From positions 186,001 through 250,000 of the forward strand of contig NZ_CP011133.1 in the NCBI RefSeq assembly GCF_000981805.1: a DNA stretch of 64,000 nt, written 5' to 3'. The notes below the pieces were generated by a model. That model worked only from the letters and a program-made list of their open reading frames with translations, did not search any database and was not told the DNA's origin. Origin of the DNA: Citrobacter amalonaticus Y19. GTDB lineage: Bacteria > Pseudomonadota > Gammaproteobacteria > Enterobacterales > Enterobacteriaceae. The position numbers and the translations under genes are program-made. Below are positions 27,955 through 37,148 of the stretch, in pieces. Within the stretch, counting starts at the first letter, position 1. Every line of letters starts with the position of its first letter.

Positions 27955-28320
27955 ATGAATAAAGAAAACGCGGTTATTATTTTTGAATCTCTGGCATCTG
28001 GCATCCGACTGGATATCTATCGTTTGCTGGTTAAAGCAGGGTTGGAAGGGCGTGTTGCGGGAGATCTGGCGCAAGAGCTGAGTCTTGCCCCAAACAAACT
28101 CTCTTTTCACCTAAAAGCCATGACCCATGCCGGATTAACATCGGTTGAACAGGAAGGCCGTTACCAGCGTTACCGGGCAAATATCCCCGTCATGCTGGAT
28201 GTGATTGCTTATCTGACTGAAGAATGTTGTTCCGGCCATCCGGAAGAATGTGCATCACTCAGAAAAGCCTCTTCCTGCTCTTCGGCTGTATTACCCAATG
28301 TATCTACAAAAAAGGATTGA
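27955..28320 (+). CDS. arsR: Arsenic-responsive repressor ArsR
   Basis: 121 residues. Winged helix-turn-helix of the ArsR/SmtB family: IRLDIYRLLVKAG, GDLAQELSLAPNKLSFHLKAM, GRYQRYRANIP. The cysteines are not in the recognition helix as in the E. coli plasmid R773 ArsR but near the C-terminus, ECCSGHPEEC, similar to the As(III) site of the Acidithiobacillus-type ArsR; further Cys follow (SSCSS). It is the first gene of the ars operon and overlaps arsC as TGATG. An operator is expected in the 90-base leader, which has a run of inverted A/T-rich words but no clear dyad. Confidence 0.9.
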   Translation: MNKENAVIIFESLASGIRLDIYRLLVKAGLEGRVAGDLAQELSLAPNKLSFHLKAMTHAGLTSVEQEGRYQRYRANIPVMLDVIAYLTEECCSGHPEECASLRKASSCSSAVLPNVSTKKD

Positions 28321-28322
28321 TG

Positions 28323-28802
28323 ATGAACGTATTATTTCTCTGTACTGGTAACTCTTGCCGTTCCATTTTAGGCGAAGCGACTTTCAATCATTTGGCTCCA
28401 GAAGGCTGGCAGGCAATGAGTGCAGGCAGTAATCCAACCGGTCAGGTACACCCTCGCTCCATCGCACTGTTAAAACGTGAAGGTATTTCAACTGAAGGCT
28501 ACTACAGCAAGTCTTGGGAAAACCTACCTGCAACACCCGATATCGTGATCAGTGTTTGCGGAAATGCCGCAAATGAAACATGTCCCGCTTATCTCGGCCC
28601 AGTATTGCGTACCCATTGGGGTGTTGAAGATCCGGCTCATGCCACAGGCACCGATGAAGAAATTGATGCGTCATTCATGCAGGCTTACAAAATTCTGCGT
28701 GCCCGCATCGAAGCATTTTTTGCTTTGCCGCTGAATGAACTGCAAAACGATAAAGCTGCTCTGAAAGCAGCGATGGATGAAATTGCTCAAATCATTGTGT
28801 AG
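28323..28802 (+). CDS. arsC: Arsenate reductase ArsC, low-molecular-weight phosphatase type (first copy)
   Basis: 159 residues from the ATG at 28323 (28320 is also possible). The phosphatase loop LCTGNSCRS with catalytic Cys lies near residue 8, and the acid loop HWGVEDPAHATGT near residue 100. These enzymes reduce As(V) to As(III) in the cytosol using thioredoxin or glutathione/mycothiol systems. A second paralogue occurs in the same operon at 30980. Only 12 bases separate it from arsD. Confidence 0.9.
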   Translation: MNVLFLCTGNSCRSILGEATFNHLAPEGWQAMSAGSNPTGQVHPRSIALLKREGISTEGYYSKSWENLPATPDIVISVCGNAANETCPAYLGPVLRTHWGVEDPAHATGTDEEIDASFMQAYKILRARIEAFFALPLNELQNDKAALKAAMDEIAQIIV

Positions 28803-28814
28803 AGGAGAGTCATC

Positions 28815-29183
28815 ATGGCGCTTATCCAGATTTTTGATCCAGCAATGTGTTGTTCCAGTGGCGTCTGCGGTACAGACGTTGACCAGCAGTTGATTGCTTT
28901 TGCTGCTGATGTAGCGTGGTTACAGCAACAAGGTGGTCAGATAGAGCGATTTAACCTAGCACAACAACCGCTGGAATTTGCGAACAATCCACAAGTCAGT
29001 GCGTTTTTAACACGCTCCGGTGAAGCTGGTTTGCCGCTCACGCTGGTTGATAACGAGATCGTCTTAGCCGGTCGTTATGCCAAACGTGAAGAGTTAGCTC
29101 GCTGGGCTGATATCGCGATGACGCCAGCCGCTATCAAATCGGTCAAAAAATCTGGCTGTTGTGGAAGCTCAGGCTGCTGTTGA
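28815..29183 (+). CDS. arsD: Arsenite metallochaperone ArsD
   Basis: 122 residues. The conserved As(III)-binding triad is present: Cys12 and Cys13 in PAMCCSSGVCG and Cys18. The C-terminus ends in SGCCGSSGCC, the other vicinal Cys pairs of the family. ArsD carries As(III) to ArsA and raises its ATPase affinity. A good ribosome site (AGAGGAGAG) precedes it, and arsA follows after 21 bases. Confidence 0.94.
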   Translation: MALIQIFDPAMCCSSGVCGTDVDQQLIAFAADVAWLQQQGGQIERFNLAQQPLEFANNPQVSAFLTRSGEAGLPLTLVDNEIVLAGRYAKREELARWADIAMTPAAIKSVKKSGCCGSSGCC

Positions 29184-29204
29184 ACCGTTTGCGTTGGAGG
29201 GAAC

Positions 29205-30965
29205 ATGCCCAAATTTTTGGATAACGTGCCACCGTTCCTGTTCTTTACCGGAAAAGGTGGGGTTGGCAAAACATCATTAGCCTGTGCCAGTGCCATTACG
29301 CTGGCTGGCATGGGAAAACGAACATTACTCGTCAGTACCGATCCGGCGTCTAATATCGGGCAAGTGTTTGGTTTGAGCATTGGCAATTCCATAAAGCCCA
29401 TTCCTGATGTCGTGAATTTATTTGCTCTGGAAATCGACCCTCAAGCTGCGGCACAACAGTATCGCGAAAACATTGTGGCACCTGTTCGCGGAAAATTACC
29501 CGAAGCCGTTGTTAAAGGTATTGAAGAACAACTTTCTGGTGCCTGTACCACTGAAATTGCCGCCTTTGATGAATTCACCGCTTTACTGACAGACAGCGAA
29601 CTGCTGGCTGACTACGATCATATCGTATTTGATACAGCGCCTACCGGACACACGATCCGTTTACTGCAATTACCAGGTGCGTGGACGAATTTTCTGGACG
29701 AAGGTAAAGGCAATGCCTCCTGCCTAGGCCCACTGTCCGGCCTGCAAAAACAGCGGGAACAGTACAAACAAGCTGTTTCTGCATTGGCCGATCCGCAACA
29801 AACCCGATTGATTTTAGTGGCACGAGCACAAGCGCCAACATTGCGTGAAGTAGCCAGAACACATCAGGAATTAGGCGATATTGGCTTGTTACAGCAGTTT
29901 TTGGTGATCAATGGCGTGTTTCCAGAAAACGAAATCGGTGCTGATCCCCTCGCTAAAGCCGTTTGGCAACGTGAACAAACAGCATTGGCAGAATTACCTG
30001 ACGTACTGAAAGCACTGCCTGTCGATCATGTTCCGTTGAAACCATTTAATCTGGTTGGCATCGCAGCCCTTCAACAGTTGTTAAGCGATCAATCTCCTTT
30101 GCCTGCTATTCAAACGTCTGTATCACTACCTACAGATGTGCCTGATCTGGCCTCGTTGGTTGATGAACTGGCAGCAGATGAACATGGATTGATCATGTTG
30201 ATGGGAAAAGGCGGTGTAGGCAAAACCACGCTGGCGGCAGCGGTAGCAATCGAACTGGCTCAACGGGGTTTTCCGGTTCACCTGACCACATCTGATCCAG
30301 CCGCGCATCTAATGGAAACGGTATTAAGTACTCAGGATAATTTGACGATTAGCCGAATTGACCCTGTGGCTGAGACTGAGCGTTATCGTCAAGAAGTCCT
30401 AGCTGTAAAAGGCCAGCAGCTTGATGCACATGGTAAAGCCATGTTGGAAGAAGATCTGCGCTCACCTTGCACAGAAGAAATCGCGGTGTTTCAGGCATTT
30501 TCGCGCGTGATCCGTGAAGCTGGCAAAAAATTTGTGGTGATGGATACCGCACCGACAGGACACACCCTATTGCTACTTGATGCCACTGGTGCTTATCACC
30601 GCGAAGTTGCCCGCAAGATAGACAACAAAGGGCTACATTTTACCACCCCGATGATGCAGCTTCAGGATCCGAAGCAGACAAAAGTGTTGATTGTGACACT
30701 GGCAGAACAAACACCTGTCTTAGAAGCGGCCAATTTACAGGCTGACTTACGACGCGCGGGTATTGAGCCGTGGGCGTGGCTTATCAATAACAGCTTGATG
30801 CTCTCGGCTTCAACATCGCCGTTGTTACAGCAGAGAGCCCGAAATGAACAGCAGTTTTTAACTCAAGTGATGGAACAACATGCAAAACGCTGGGCCGTGG
30901 TGCCATTACAGTTGGAAGACCCGACGGGTATTACACGTCTACAGCAACTTTGTCGTCATTCATAG
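29205..30965 (+). CDS. arsA: Arsenite-stimulated efflux ATPase ArsA
   Basis: 586 residues in two homologous halves, each with a deviant Walker A: FTGKGGVGKTS near residue 15 and LMGKGGVGKTT near residue 337. Each half has a signal-transduction DTAPTGHT motif (near residues 145 and 450). The As(III)-binding Cys lie in SGACTTE and RSPCTEE. ArsA powers arsenite extrusion, normally together with ArsB; here the operon has an Acr3 carrier instead, a combination known in some bacteria. Confidence 0.95.
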   Translation: MPKFLDNVPPFLFFTGKGGVGKTSLACASAITLAGMGKRTLLVSTDPASNIGQVFGLSIGNSIKPIPDVVNLFALEIDPQAAAQQYRENIVAPVRGKLPEAVVKGIEEQLSGACTTEIAAFDEFTALLTDSELLADYDHIVFDTAPTGHTIRLLQLPGAWTNFLDEGKGNASCLGPLSGLQKQREQYKQAVSALADPQQTRLILVARAQAPTLREVARTHQELGDIGLLQQFLVINGVFPENEIGADPLAKAVWQREQTALAELPDVLKALPVDHVPLKPFNLVGIAALQQLLSDQSPLPAIQTSVSLPTDVPDLASLVDELAADEHGLIMLMGKGGVGKTTLAAAVAIELAQRGFPVHLTTSDPAAHLMETVLSTQDNLTISRIDPVAETERYRQEVLAVKGQQLDAHGKAMLEEDLRSPCTEEIAVFQAFSRVIREAGKKFVVMDTAPTGHTLLLLDATGAYHREVARKIDNKGLHFTTPMMQLQDPKQTKVLIVTLAEQTPVLEAANLQADLRRAGIEPWAWLINNSLMLSASTSPLLQQRARNEQQFLTQVMEQHAKRWAVVPLQLEDPTGITRLQQLCRHS

Positions 30966-30979
30966 AGGATGAATAAATG

Positions 30980-31471
30980 ATGAACAAGCCTTTTAATGTG
31001 CTGTTCTTATGCACGGGGAATTCAGCAAGAAGCATCATGGCTGAAGTGCTCATGAATCAATTGGGTCAAACTAATTTTTGTGCCTACAGTGCTGGCTCAC
31101 ATCCACTAGGCAAGATCCATCCATTAACTGAACGTTTGTTGCATCGCTTCCAATTTGACACCCAGGGCTTACGAAGCAAAAGCTGGCTGGAGTTTGCAGC
31201 TCCTGATGCTCCCAAGATGGATTTCATTTTTACAGTGTGTGACCAAGCTGCCGGTGAATTATGTCCAGTCTGGCCTGGACAGCCGATAACCGCACATTGG
31301 GGTTTTGCAGATCCAGCAAAGGTAGTTGGCTCTGAAGAGGAACAACTGAAAGCTTTTGGACGAATTTATAATGAGATAGGAAACCGGATCCGCGTTTTTC
31401 TCAGTTTACCTCTTCATAAATTAGATCGAATGTCATTACAGCAACAGCTAAACGAGCTGGGTAAAAATTAA
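30980..31471 (+). CDS. arsC: Arsenate reductase ArsC, low-molecular-weight phosphatase type (second copy)
   Basis: 163 residues; ATG codons at 30977 and 30980 are both possible. P-loop LCTGNSARS near residue 10 and acid loop HWGFADPAKVVGS near residue 107. It differs from the first arsC in the loop (Ala for Cys after Ser) and belongs to the thioredoxin/glutaredoxin-linked arsenate reductases. It lies between arsA and acr3, 26 bases before the latter. Confidence 0.9.
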   Translation: MNKPFNVLFLCTGNSARSIMAEVLMNQLGQTNFCAYSAGSHPLGKIHPLTERLLHRFQFDTQGLRSKSWLEFAAPDAPKMDFIFTVCDQAAGELCPVWPGQPITAHWGFADPAKVVGSEEEQLKAFGRIYNEIGNRIRVFLSLPLHKLDRMSLQQQLNELGKN

Positions 31472-31496
31472 ATATATCAATAAGGAGTAAACCGAC

Positions 31497-32564
31497 ATGT
31501 CTGTGCAATGTGAAGTAGCCACTAAAAAGAAAGCGGATATGAGCTTCTTTGAACGCTATCTGACTGCGTGGGTTGCGATTTGTATTGTGGTTGGCATCCT
31601 CCTAGGTCAAGGAATGCCAAACTTATTTAAAATTGTCGGCTCAATGGAAATTGCAAAGGTCAATTTACCAGTTGGTTTGCTGATTTGGGTGATGATCATA
31701 CCCATGCTGCTGAAAATAGATTTTTCAGCGTTGCATCAGGTGAAAGAACATATCAAAGGCATTGGGGTTACTTTATTTATTAACTGGCTGGTTAAACCTT
31801 TTTCAATGGCGTTTCTCGGCTGGCTATTTATCAGAGTGTTTTTTGCACCGTTACTACCGGCAGATCAAATTGACAGCTATATTGCCGGTCTTATCTTATT
31901 AGCTGCTGCACCGTGTACTGCAATGGTGTTCGTCTGGAGTCGTTTAACGAATGGCGACCCTTATTTCACCTTATCCCAAGTCGCACTCAATGATCTGATC
32001 ATGGTCTTCGCATTCGCACCGTTGGTTGGTTTGCTATTGGGTGTATCGAGCATTACCGTGCCGTGGGATACTCTAATTACATCCGTTGTACTTTACATCG
32101 TGATCCCAGTGATCATTGCGCAATTCATTCGCCGTGCTTTATTAGCCAACGGGCAGGCTCATTTTGATGCAGTGATGCACCGCATTCAACCGTGGTCGAT
32201 TGGCGCACTCCTGCTAACGCTGGTACTTCTGTTTGCATTCCAAGGCGATGCCATTATTAAGCAACCACTGGTGATTGCGTTATTGGCTGTGCCCATTCTG
32301 ATCCAAGTCTTTTTTAACTCCACACTGGCTTATTGGTTGAACCGCAAAGTGGGTGAGAGACATTCGGTAGCCTGTCCATCTGCGTTGATTGGTGCATCGA
32401 ATTTTTTTGAACTGGCCGTTGCAGCCGCCATTAGTCTGTTTGGTTTTCATTCTGGCGCTGCGTTAGCAACTGTTGTTGGGGTTCTGATCGAAGTGCCTGT
32501 GATGTTATTGGTTGTAAAAATCGTGAATCAAACTAAAGGCTGGTACGAAGCGGGGAGCCGATAA
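31497..32564 (+). CDS. acr3: Arsenite efflux carrier Acr3
   Basis: 355 residues with about ten hydrophobic segments. The family signatures are LAAAPCTAMVFVWSRLTNGDP, with the essential Cys near residue 140, and LIGASNFFELAVAAAIS near residue 300. Acr3 exports As(III) across the inner membrane using the proton-motive force. The start codon is preceded by AAGGAG. The downstream thioredoxin-reductase-like gene starts at the next base. Confidence 0.95.
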   Translation: MSVQCEVATKKKADMSFFERYLTAWVAICIVVGILLGQGMPNLFKIVGSMEIAKVNLPVGLLIWVMIIPMLLKIDFSALHQVKEHIKGIGVTLFINWLVKPFSMAFLGWLFIRVFFAPLLPADQIDSYIAGLILLAAAPCTAMVFVWSRLTNGDPYFTLSQVALNDLIMVFAFAPLVGLLLGVSSITVPWDTLITSVVLYIVIPVIIAQFIRRALLANGQAHFDAVMHRIQPWSIGALLLTLVLLFAFQGDAIIKQPLVIALLAVPILIQVFFNSTLAYWLNRKVGERHSVACPSALIGASNFFELAVAAAISLFGFHSGAALATVVGVLIEVPVMLLVVKIVNQTKGWYEAGSR

Positions 32565-33515
32565 ATGTCCACTAAACATTGCCGTTTATTAATTTTGGGT
32601 TCCGGCCCGGCAGGCTATACCGCTGCGGTTTATGCCGCCAGAGCTAATCTTCAGCCTGTTCTTATCACTGGGATGCAACAGGGCGGACAGCTCACAACAA
32701 CCACTGAGATAGAAAACTGGCCGGGTGATGCAGAAGGTTTAACTGGCCCGGCATTGATGGATCGAATGAAAACACATGCAGAGCATTTTGATACTCAAAT
32801 TATCTTCGATCACATTAATGCCGTCGATTTACATCAAAAACCCTTTCGCCTTACTGGCGATAGCGGTGAATACACCTGTGATGCTTTGATCATTGCGACA
32901 GGTGCTTCTGCCCGTTATCTGGGGCTTGAATCAGAAGAAGCATTTAAAGGCCGAGGTGTATCGGCATGTGCAACCTGTGACGGTTTCTTCTACCGTGGAC
33001 AGAAAGTGGCCGTTGTTGGGGGCGGCAATACCGCTGTTGAGGAATCGCTTTATCTGGCAAACATTGCCTCGGAAGTTCATTTGATCCACCGTCGGGATGC
33101 TTTCCGGTCAGAAAAGATCTTAATTAAACGTCTTTATGACAAGGTAGAACAAGGGATCATTAAATTACATCTGAATTGCACCCTCGATGAGATATTAGGC
33201 GATGAAATGGGTGTCACAGGCATTCGCCTGCGGAGCACCAAAGATGACTCATTAGAAGATATTGAAGTAATGGGTGCCTTTATCGCCATCGGTCATAGTC
33301 CAAATACTGCTATTTTTAATCAGCAATTGGAAATGCAAAACGGCTATCTGAAAGTAAAAGGCGGTAGTGATGGCTTTGCCACACAGACAAGCATCGAAGG
33401 CGTATTCGCTGCCGGTGATGTTGCTGATCACATTTACCGTCAAGCCATCACATCTGCCGGAACTGGTTGTATGGCCGCACTGGATGCCGAACGGTATCTG
33501 GATGAATTGAAGTAA
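32565..33515 (+). CDS. Thioredoxin-reductase-like flavoenzyme of the ars operon
   Basis: 316 residues, the length of TrxB. FAD-binding GSGPAGYTAAVYAARA near residue 11, redox-active ACATCDGFF near residue 135, NADPH-binding GGGNTAVEE near residue 154, and C-terminal GVFAAGDVAD. It would keep thioredoxin reduced for the arsenate reductases. Such genes occur in ars operons (sometimes called arsT). It is fully co-directional and adjacent to acr3. Confidence 0.9.
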   Translation: MSTKHCRLLILGSGPAGYTAAVYAARANLQPVLITGMQQGGQLTTTTEIENWPGDAEGLTGPALMDRMKTHAEHFDTQIIFDHINAVDLHQKPFRLTGDSGEYTCDALIIATGASARYLGLESEEAFKGRGVSACATCDGFFYRGQKVAVVGGGNTAVEESLYLANIASEVHLIHRRDAFRSEKILIKRLYDKVEQGIIKLHLNCTLDEILGDEMGVTGIRLRSTKDDSLEDIEVMGAFIAIGHSPNTAIFNQQLEMQNGYLKVKGGSDGFATQTSIEGVFAAGDVADHIYRQAITSAGTGCMAALDAERYLDELK

Positions 33516-33541
33516 ACAACAAACAACATGGAGTTTTGTCG

Positions 33542-34042
33542 ATGGCACACCCGTTCGATATTCTGACCTTAGACAATGGCGCTAAACTGATTTTTACCCC
33601 CTGTCCGGGAACCAAAGGGGTTTCCGTGGCGGATTCCTTAAAATCTTTAAAAGAAGCCGGGGCACAAGCAGTTATCACCATGATGACAATGGATGAACTC
33701 ACAGAGAATCAAGCTGATACACTTCCATCTCTTTGTGCCGAATTGGGTATGGACTGGTATCACCTGCCCGTTGAAGATGGCTGTGCACCTGACGCGCCAT
33801 TTGCACAAGCATTCGTGCTACAGAAAGCCATCCTGTTGGATTTAATCGAGTCAGGCGCTACGATAGTGATCCACTGTCATGGCGGTTCAGGTCGCACGGG
33901 TCTGACGGCAGCCATTTTGATGCTGGAATTAGGTTATGCTTCGGCTCAGGTAAAAACACAGATCCAACAAATCAGACCTAAAGCACTGACATCGCCCGTT
34001 CAGGTCGATTATCTGACCAAACAATATGCTTACGAGTCATAG
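33542..34042 (+). CDS. Dual-specificity/tyrosine phosphatase-like protein (CDKN3-type)
   Basis: 166 residues from the ATG at 33542, with GGAG eight bases upstream (a TTG two codons earlier is less likely). The signature HCHGGSGRTG near residue 117 is the Cys-x5-Arg phosphatase loop, and an upstream HLPVEDGCAPD holds the candidate general acid. Last gene of the ars operon, followed by a terminator. Related genes appear in ars clusters; whether the substrate is arsenate, a protein or something else is unknown. Confidence 0.78.
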   Translation: MAHPFDILTLDNGAKLIFTPCPGTKGVSVADSLKSLKEAGAQAVITMMTMDELTENQADTLPSLCAELGMDWYHLPVEDGCAPDAPFAQAFVLQKAILLDLIESGATIVIHCHGGSGRTGLTAAILMLELGYASAQVKTQIQQIRPKALTSPVQVDYLTKQYAYES

Positions 34043-34064
34043 TTAAAGATCAGAAAGATCAATC

Positions 34065-34101
34065 AACAGACAGGCTACTCTCCGTGAGTCTGTCTGTTTT
34101 T
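34065..34101 (+). terminator. Rho-independent terminator of the ars operon
   Basis: Inverted arms AACAGACAG and CTGTCTGTT with a 16-base loop, followed by a T run (34097-34101), 22 bases after the phosphatase stop codon. Confidence 0.8.
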
Positions 34102-34133
34102 CATGAAAAGAGTCAGAAGCTGAGTTCAGATTT

Positions 34134-34703
34134 ATGTCCAATCAACGTCAAACCCCACCCTGCATTCTGAGTGCCTGGCATACCCACGAAGGTGAATTAC
34201 AGCATTGGCTGTTAAGACAACTCGGCCAGCCAGATCGAGCCGCAGATGCGTTGCATGATATTTTTTTGAAAGCGTTATCTCAGGATCTGGCCTTTTGTAA
34301 CATAGAAAATCCCAGAGCCTGGTTATTTCAGGTTGCCCGAAATTATTTGGTCGATTCCTATCGTAAATCCAGAACACACATTGATTTGGCTGACATGCCA
34401 GAAACTGAACTCGTGCATGAAGGGAAAACTGATGCACCACTGGTTGATGATTTAACGCAGTGTTTGCCCAGAATACTTCCTGAACTTAGCACCGATGACA
34501 GTCATATCCTCCGCTGCTGTGATATTGATGGTATGCCGCTTCAGCAATATGCCGATGAAAACAAACTCACACTACCTGCGACGAAATCAAGAATACAACG
34601 CGCCAGAAAACGATTGCGTGAGCAAATGATCCTGAAATGTCAGGTCAAAATTGATGACACAGGTAGAGTTCGCTGCTTTGTTCCAAGAAAAAATAATCAA
34701 TAA
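34134..34703 (+). CDS. ECF-type sigma factor, SigZ-like (first copy)
   Basis: 189 residues. Region 2 includes LRQLGQPDRAADALHDIFLKAL and NPRAWLFQVARNYLVDSYRK (residues about 24-80), and region 4 includes LQQYADENKLTLPATKSRIQRARKRLREQM (about 140-170). A Cys-rich short tail (ILKCQVKIDDTGRVRCF) is shared with the homologue at 55017-55559. No anti-sigma gene is next to it. Three candidate promoters with one motif lie within 3 kb downstream (34713, 37149, 37602), so it probably directs these. Its own promoter was not identified. Confidence 0.88.
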   Translation: MSNQRQTPPCILSAWHTHEGELQHWLLRQLGQPDRAADALHDIFLKALSQDLAFCNIENPRAWLFQVARNYLVDSYRKSRTHIDLADMPETELVHEGKTDAPLVDDLTQCLPRILPELSTDDSHILRCCDIDGMPLQQYADENKLTLPATKSRIQRARKRLREQMILKCQVKIDDTGRVRCFVPRKNNQ

Positions 34704-34712
34704 AGAAATTAA

Positions 34713-34737
34713 GCATCTTTTTCTGACCAAATGCGTC
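34713..34737 (+). promoter_or_regulatory. Candidate ECF-sigma promoter A (tauE-cdf unit)
   Basis: -35-like GCATC (34713-34717), 16 bases, -10-like CGTC (34734-34737) within GCGTCTTC. It lies 10 bases after the sigma gene stop and 33 before the next start. It shares GCATCTTTTTCTG-N7-GCGTCTTC exactly with promoter B. Confidence 0.72.
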
Positions 34738-34769
34738 TTCTAAAGAAAGGATATTGAGAAGACTCACTT

Positions 34770-35516
34770 ATGATCACGTTAATAGCCAGTGTAATTACTT
34801 TTGCTCTTACTTCAGTGATGGCAATGGCCGGTGTAGGTGCTGCTTTTATTCTCGTGCCAATATTCATCGCTTTAGGGATCGAGATCCATGCCGCCATGGC
34901 GGTTGCCTTGTTGCTAAATGCAATATCGACCAGTGTTTCCAGTGCTACATTTATACGGAAAAAATTGGTTGAATGGCAATTAGCGATCCCGATCCTATTA
35001 GTAGCGGTTACCTTATCACCATTCGGTGTCTATGCCAGCCAGCGATTAGATAAGCACATCTTGCTTTGGTGTTTTATTGCATTTCTTTTCTTTGCAAGTG
35101 CCATGATGCTTTTCTATACCCCCAAAAAATCAATGTCTGTTAATTCACCACGAAAACAGATTTTAAGTGGCTCTTTGATTGGGGGCATAGCCGGATTTAT
35201 TGGTGGTTTACTGGGAGTTGGCGGTGGAAGCATTATTGTTCCTGCATTGGTTGGTTCTGGTGTTGAGCCGAAGCAAGCATCTGCAACCGCATCCATTGTT
35301 GTTGTTTTTGCTTCTTTTACTGGATTTTTAGCACATGCCACAGTGACAGGCATACAACCCGATTTGTTGATAGGAACCGCCATGGCATCTGCATCAGGAG
35401 CAGCTTTAGGCGCTTGGATGATGAGTGAAAAACTGAAGAGTAGTCAATTAAAGCTGATTATTGGTTCTGTATTACTGTTAACTGCATTAAAAATGCTTTG
35501 GGGACAATTCTCATGA
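34770..35516 (+). CDS. TauE/SafE-family sulfite/organosulfur exporter
   Basis: 248 residues with about eight hydrophobic segments and the family's two repeats, the second starting at GSLIGGIAGFIGGLLGVGGGSIIVPAL (in two parts, residues about 130-156). Members export sulfite, sulfoacetate or sulfide-related anions; the substrate here is unknown. First gene after promoter A; it overlaps the following cation transporter gene as ATGA, so the two are co-translated. Confidence 0.87.
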   Translation: MITLIASVITFALTSVMAMAGVGAAFILVPIFIALGIEIHAAMAVALLLNAISTSVSSATFIRKKLVEWQLAIPILLVAVTLSPFGVYASQRLDKHILLWCFIAFLFFASAMMLFYTPKKSMSVNSPRKQILSGSLIGGIAGFIGGLLGVGGGSIIVPALVGSGVEPKQASATASIVVVFASFTGFLAHATVTGIQPDLLIGTAMASASGAALGAWMMSEKLKSSQLKLIIGSVLLLTALKMLWGQFS

Positions 35517-36427
35517 GTGAACATCACGAGCATCACCGCCATCACGCTGTTTCATCAGGCGTTCGATTATATTGGGCTTTGGGTTTGACGCTGAGCTTTT
35601 CTATTGTAGAACTTGTTTTCGGCTGGATGTCTGGCTCTTTAGCGTTGTTAGCCGATGCCGGACATATGGTTACAGATGGTGCAGCCTTAGGACTAGCCGC
35701 ATTTTCAGCTTGGTTAGCCAATAAAAAACCATCAGAAAAGCATTCGTTTGGATGGGGCCGCGCGGAATTATTCGCCGCGTTGTTCAATGCAATCACAATG
35801 CTGCTTGTGGTGGCGGGCATTGCTTTTGAATCATGGCAGCGTTTCATGAATACACAGCCAATTAATGGTCTCAGTGTCAGTATTGTTGCAGTCATCGGCC
35901 TGATAATTAATATTATCGTTGCCAAAATATTGTCTGCCGGACAGGATAATCTAAATGTTAAAGCCGCTTTTATTCATGTATTGGGGGATTTGCTTGGTTC
36001 TGTAGCTGCGTTGATTGCAGGTATCGTGATTTGGACAACGGGATGGACACCCATCGACCCATTATTGTCTTTAGTCATTGGTGGTATTGTGTTGTCATCT
36101 AGTCTTTCTTTACTGAAAAACTCGTTCCATCGGTTATTAGATGGCGTACCAGCACCTTATTCTTTAATGGAATTAGCCGAAAAATTGAAATCTATCAATG
36201 GTGTGGTCTGTATTGCAGATCTGCATCTATGGTCAATATCAGCAGAGCGTTCGGCGTTAACCGCAACCGTGTATCTGCAATCATTTGACCTGTGGCCTGA
36301 AATATTACATCAGCTACAACATGAAATGAATGATGAAGGGATCAACCATTGCACTTTTCAACCCGAACTGATTTCTGATAAATCGTTGGATTGTCAGGAT
36401 ATCCTATGTACACAGCTTAGGTACTGA
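35513..36427 (+). CDS. Cation diffusion facilitator (CzcD/ZitB type)
   Basis: 304 residues from the coupled ATG at 35513. A His-rich start (SEHHEHHRHH) is followed by six hydrophobic segments. Metal-site motifs are LLADAGHMVTDG in helix 2 and HVLGDLLGSV in helix 5. The C-terminal cytoplasmic domain (ADLHLWSISAERSALTATV) completes the family pattern. It should export Zn, Co or Cd by proton antiport. Control by the shared ECF-type promoter would be unusual for a zinc exporter. Confidence 0.9.
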   Translation: MSEHHEHHRHHAVSSGVRLYWALGLTLSFSIVELVFGWMSGSLALLADAGHMVTDGAALGLAAFSAWLANKKPSEKHSFGWGRAELFAALFNAITMLLVVAGIAFESWQRFMNTQPINGLSVSIVAVIGLIINIIVAKILSAGQDNLNVKAAFIHVLGDLLGSVAALIAGIVIWTTGWTPIDPLLSLVIGGIVLSSSLSLLKNSFHRLLDGVPAPYSLMELAEKLKSINGVVCIADLHLWSISAERSALTATVYLQSFDLWPEILHQLQHEMNDEGINHCTFQPELISDKSLDCQDILCTQLRY

Positions 36428-36465
36428 AGCTATCTGGAAACATAGACGTTTTTTAGATCATTGAG

Positions 36466-36488
36466 GTTAGCCACCTTAGGTGGCTAAC
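36466..36488. terminator. Bidirectional terminator between cdf and fmdE genes
   Basis: Perfect 10-base arms GTTAGCCACC and GGTGGCTAAC around TTA, in the 65-base gap between two convergent genes. T-rich sequence follows on both sides. Confidence 0.75.
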
Positions 36489-36492
36489 GATG

Positions 36493-37089
36493 TTATTTGG
36501 TTTCTAAACAAGGGACACAAACCAATTCAGAGTCCACTTTAGTCAATTTATTCATAAATACGCGTTCACCACAACGGGAACATAGCGCCGTTTCAAAACA
36601 TCCTTTTTGTTTATCGAACGTATAGTCTTGTACTTGTCCGATTTCCAAAAATGCCTCCTCTGAGATCGATAATATTTTATTCACCAATGGTTCTGTAATT
36701 TCTGGGGAAATATCTTGTGGTGGAACGCCTTGTTTACGAAGTGCAACAAATGGTGAATTGAGCATATTGCCGAAAAAATCATCTGTTAATCGAACTCTGA
36801 CCGATTTATTGTTTTTGACATCAATTAAGGTAAAGGCCATTTTATTGTAATAGCGTTTTTCGATATTTGACTTGCCGTAGGTACAACCTGTTGCAGACAT
36901 CACTCCATCAAGAAAACAACCAGCCGCATGTCCTTTCCCGGTTTCAGAAATGACGTAAAGCTCTTTATCTTGAGAGCGTTCCACACCCAGTTGTTTCATT
37001 GCTGCTTCTGCGGCCCGAAATCCTAATGGCATAGCAGGACATTTATGGCCGTGGAAGGCCATTGCCATTTCAAATTGTGTTTGATTCAT
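36493..37089 (-). CDS. FmdE-family protein with C-terminal zinc ribbon
   Basis: 198 residues. The FmdE domain begins FHGHKCPAMPLGFRAAEAAM and includes GKGHAAGCFLDGVMSATGCTYGK; a zinc ribbon, LCSRCGERVF and LVCVPC, ends the protein. Members occur with formylmethanofuran dehydrogenase or molybdenum genes, but bacterial ones are of unknown function. It has its own copy of the ECF-type promoter (37149-37173) and is convergent with the cation transporter. Confidence 0.82.
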   Translation of the reverse strand: MNQTQFEMAMAFHGHKCPAMPLGFRAAEAAMKQLGVERSQDKELYVISETGKGHAAGCFLDGVMSATGCTYGKSNIEKRYYNKMAFTLIDVKNNKSVRVRLTDDFFGNMLNSPFVALRKQGVPPQDISPEITEPLVNKILSISEEAFLEIGQVQDYTFDKQKGCFETALCSRCGERVFMNKLTKVDSELVCVPCLETK

Positions 37090-37148
37090 ATAGGTATCCT
37101 CTCATCTTAATCGCAATTCATCACCGATGATGTTCGCTCATTTAAGAA

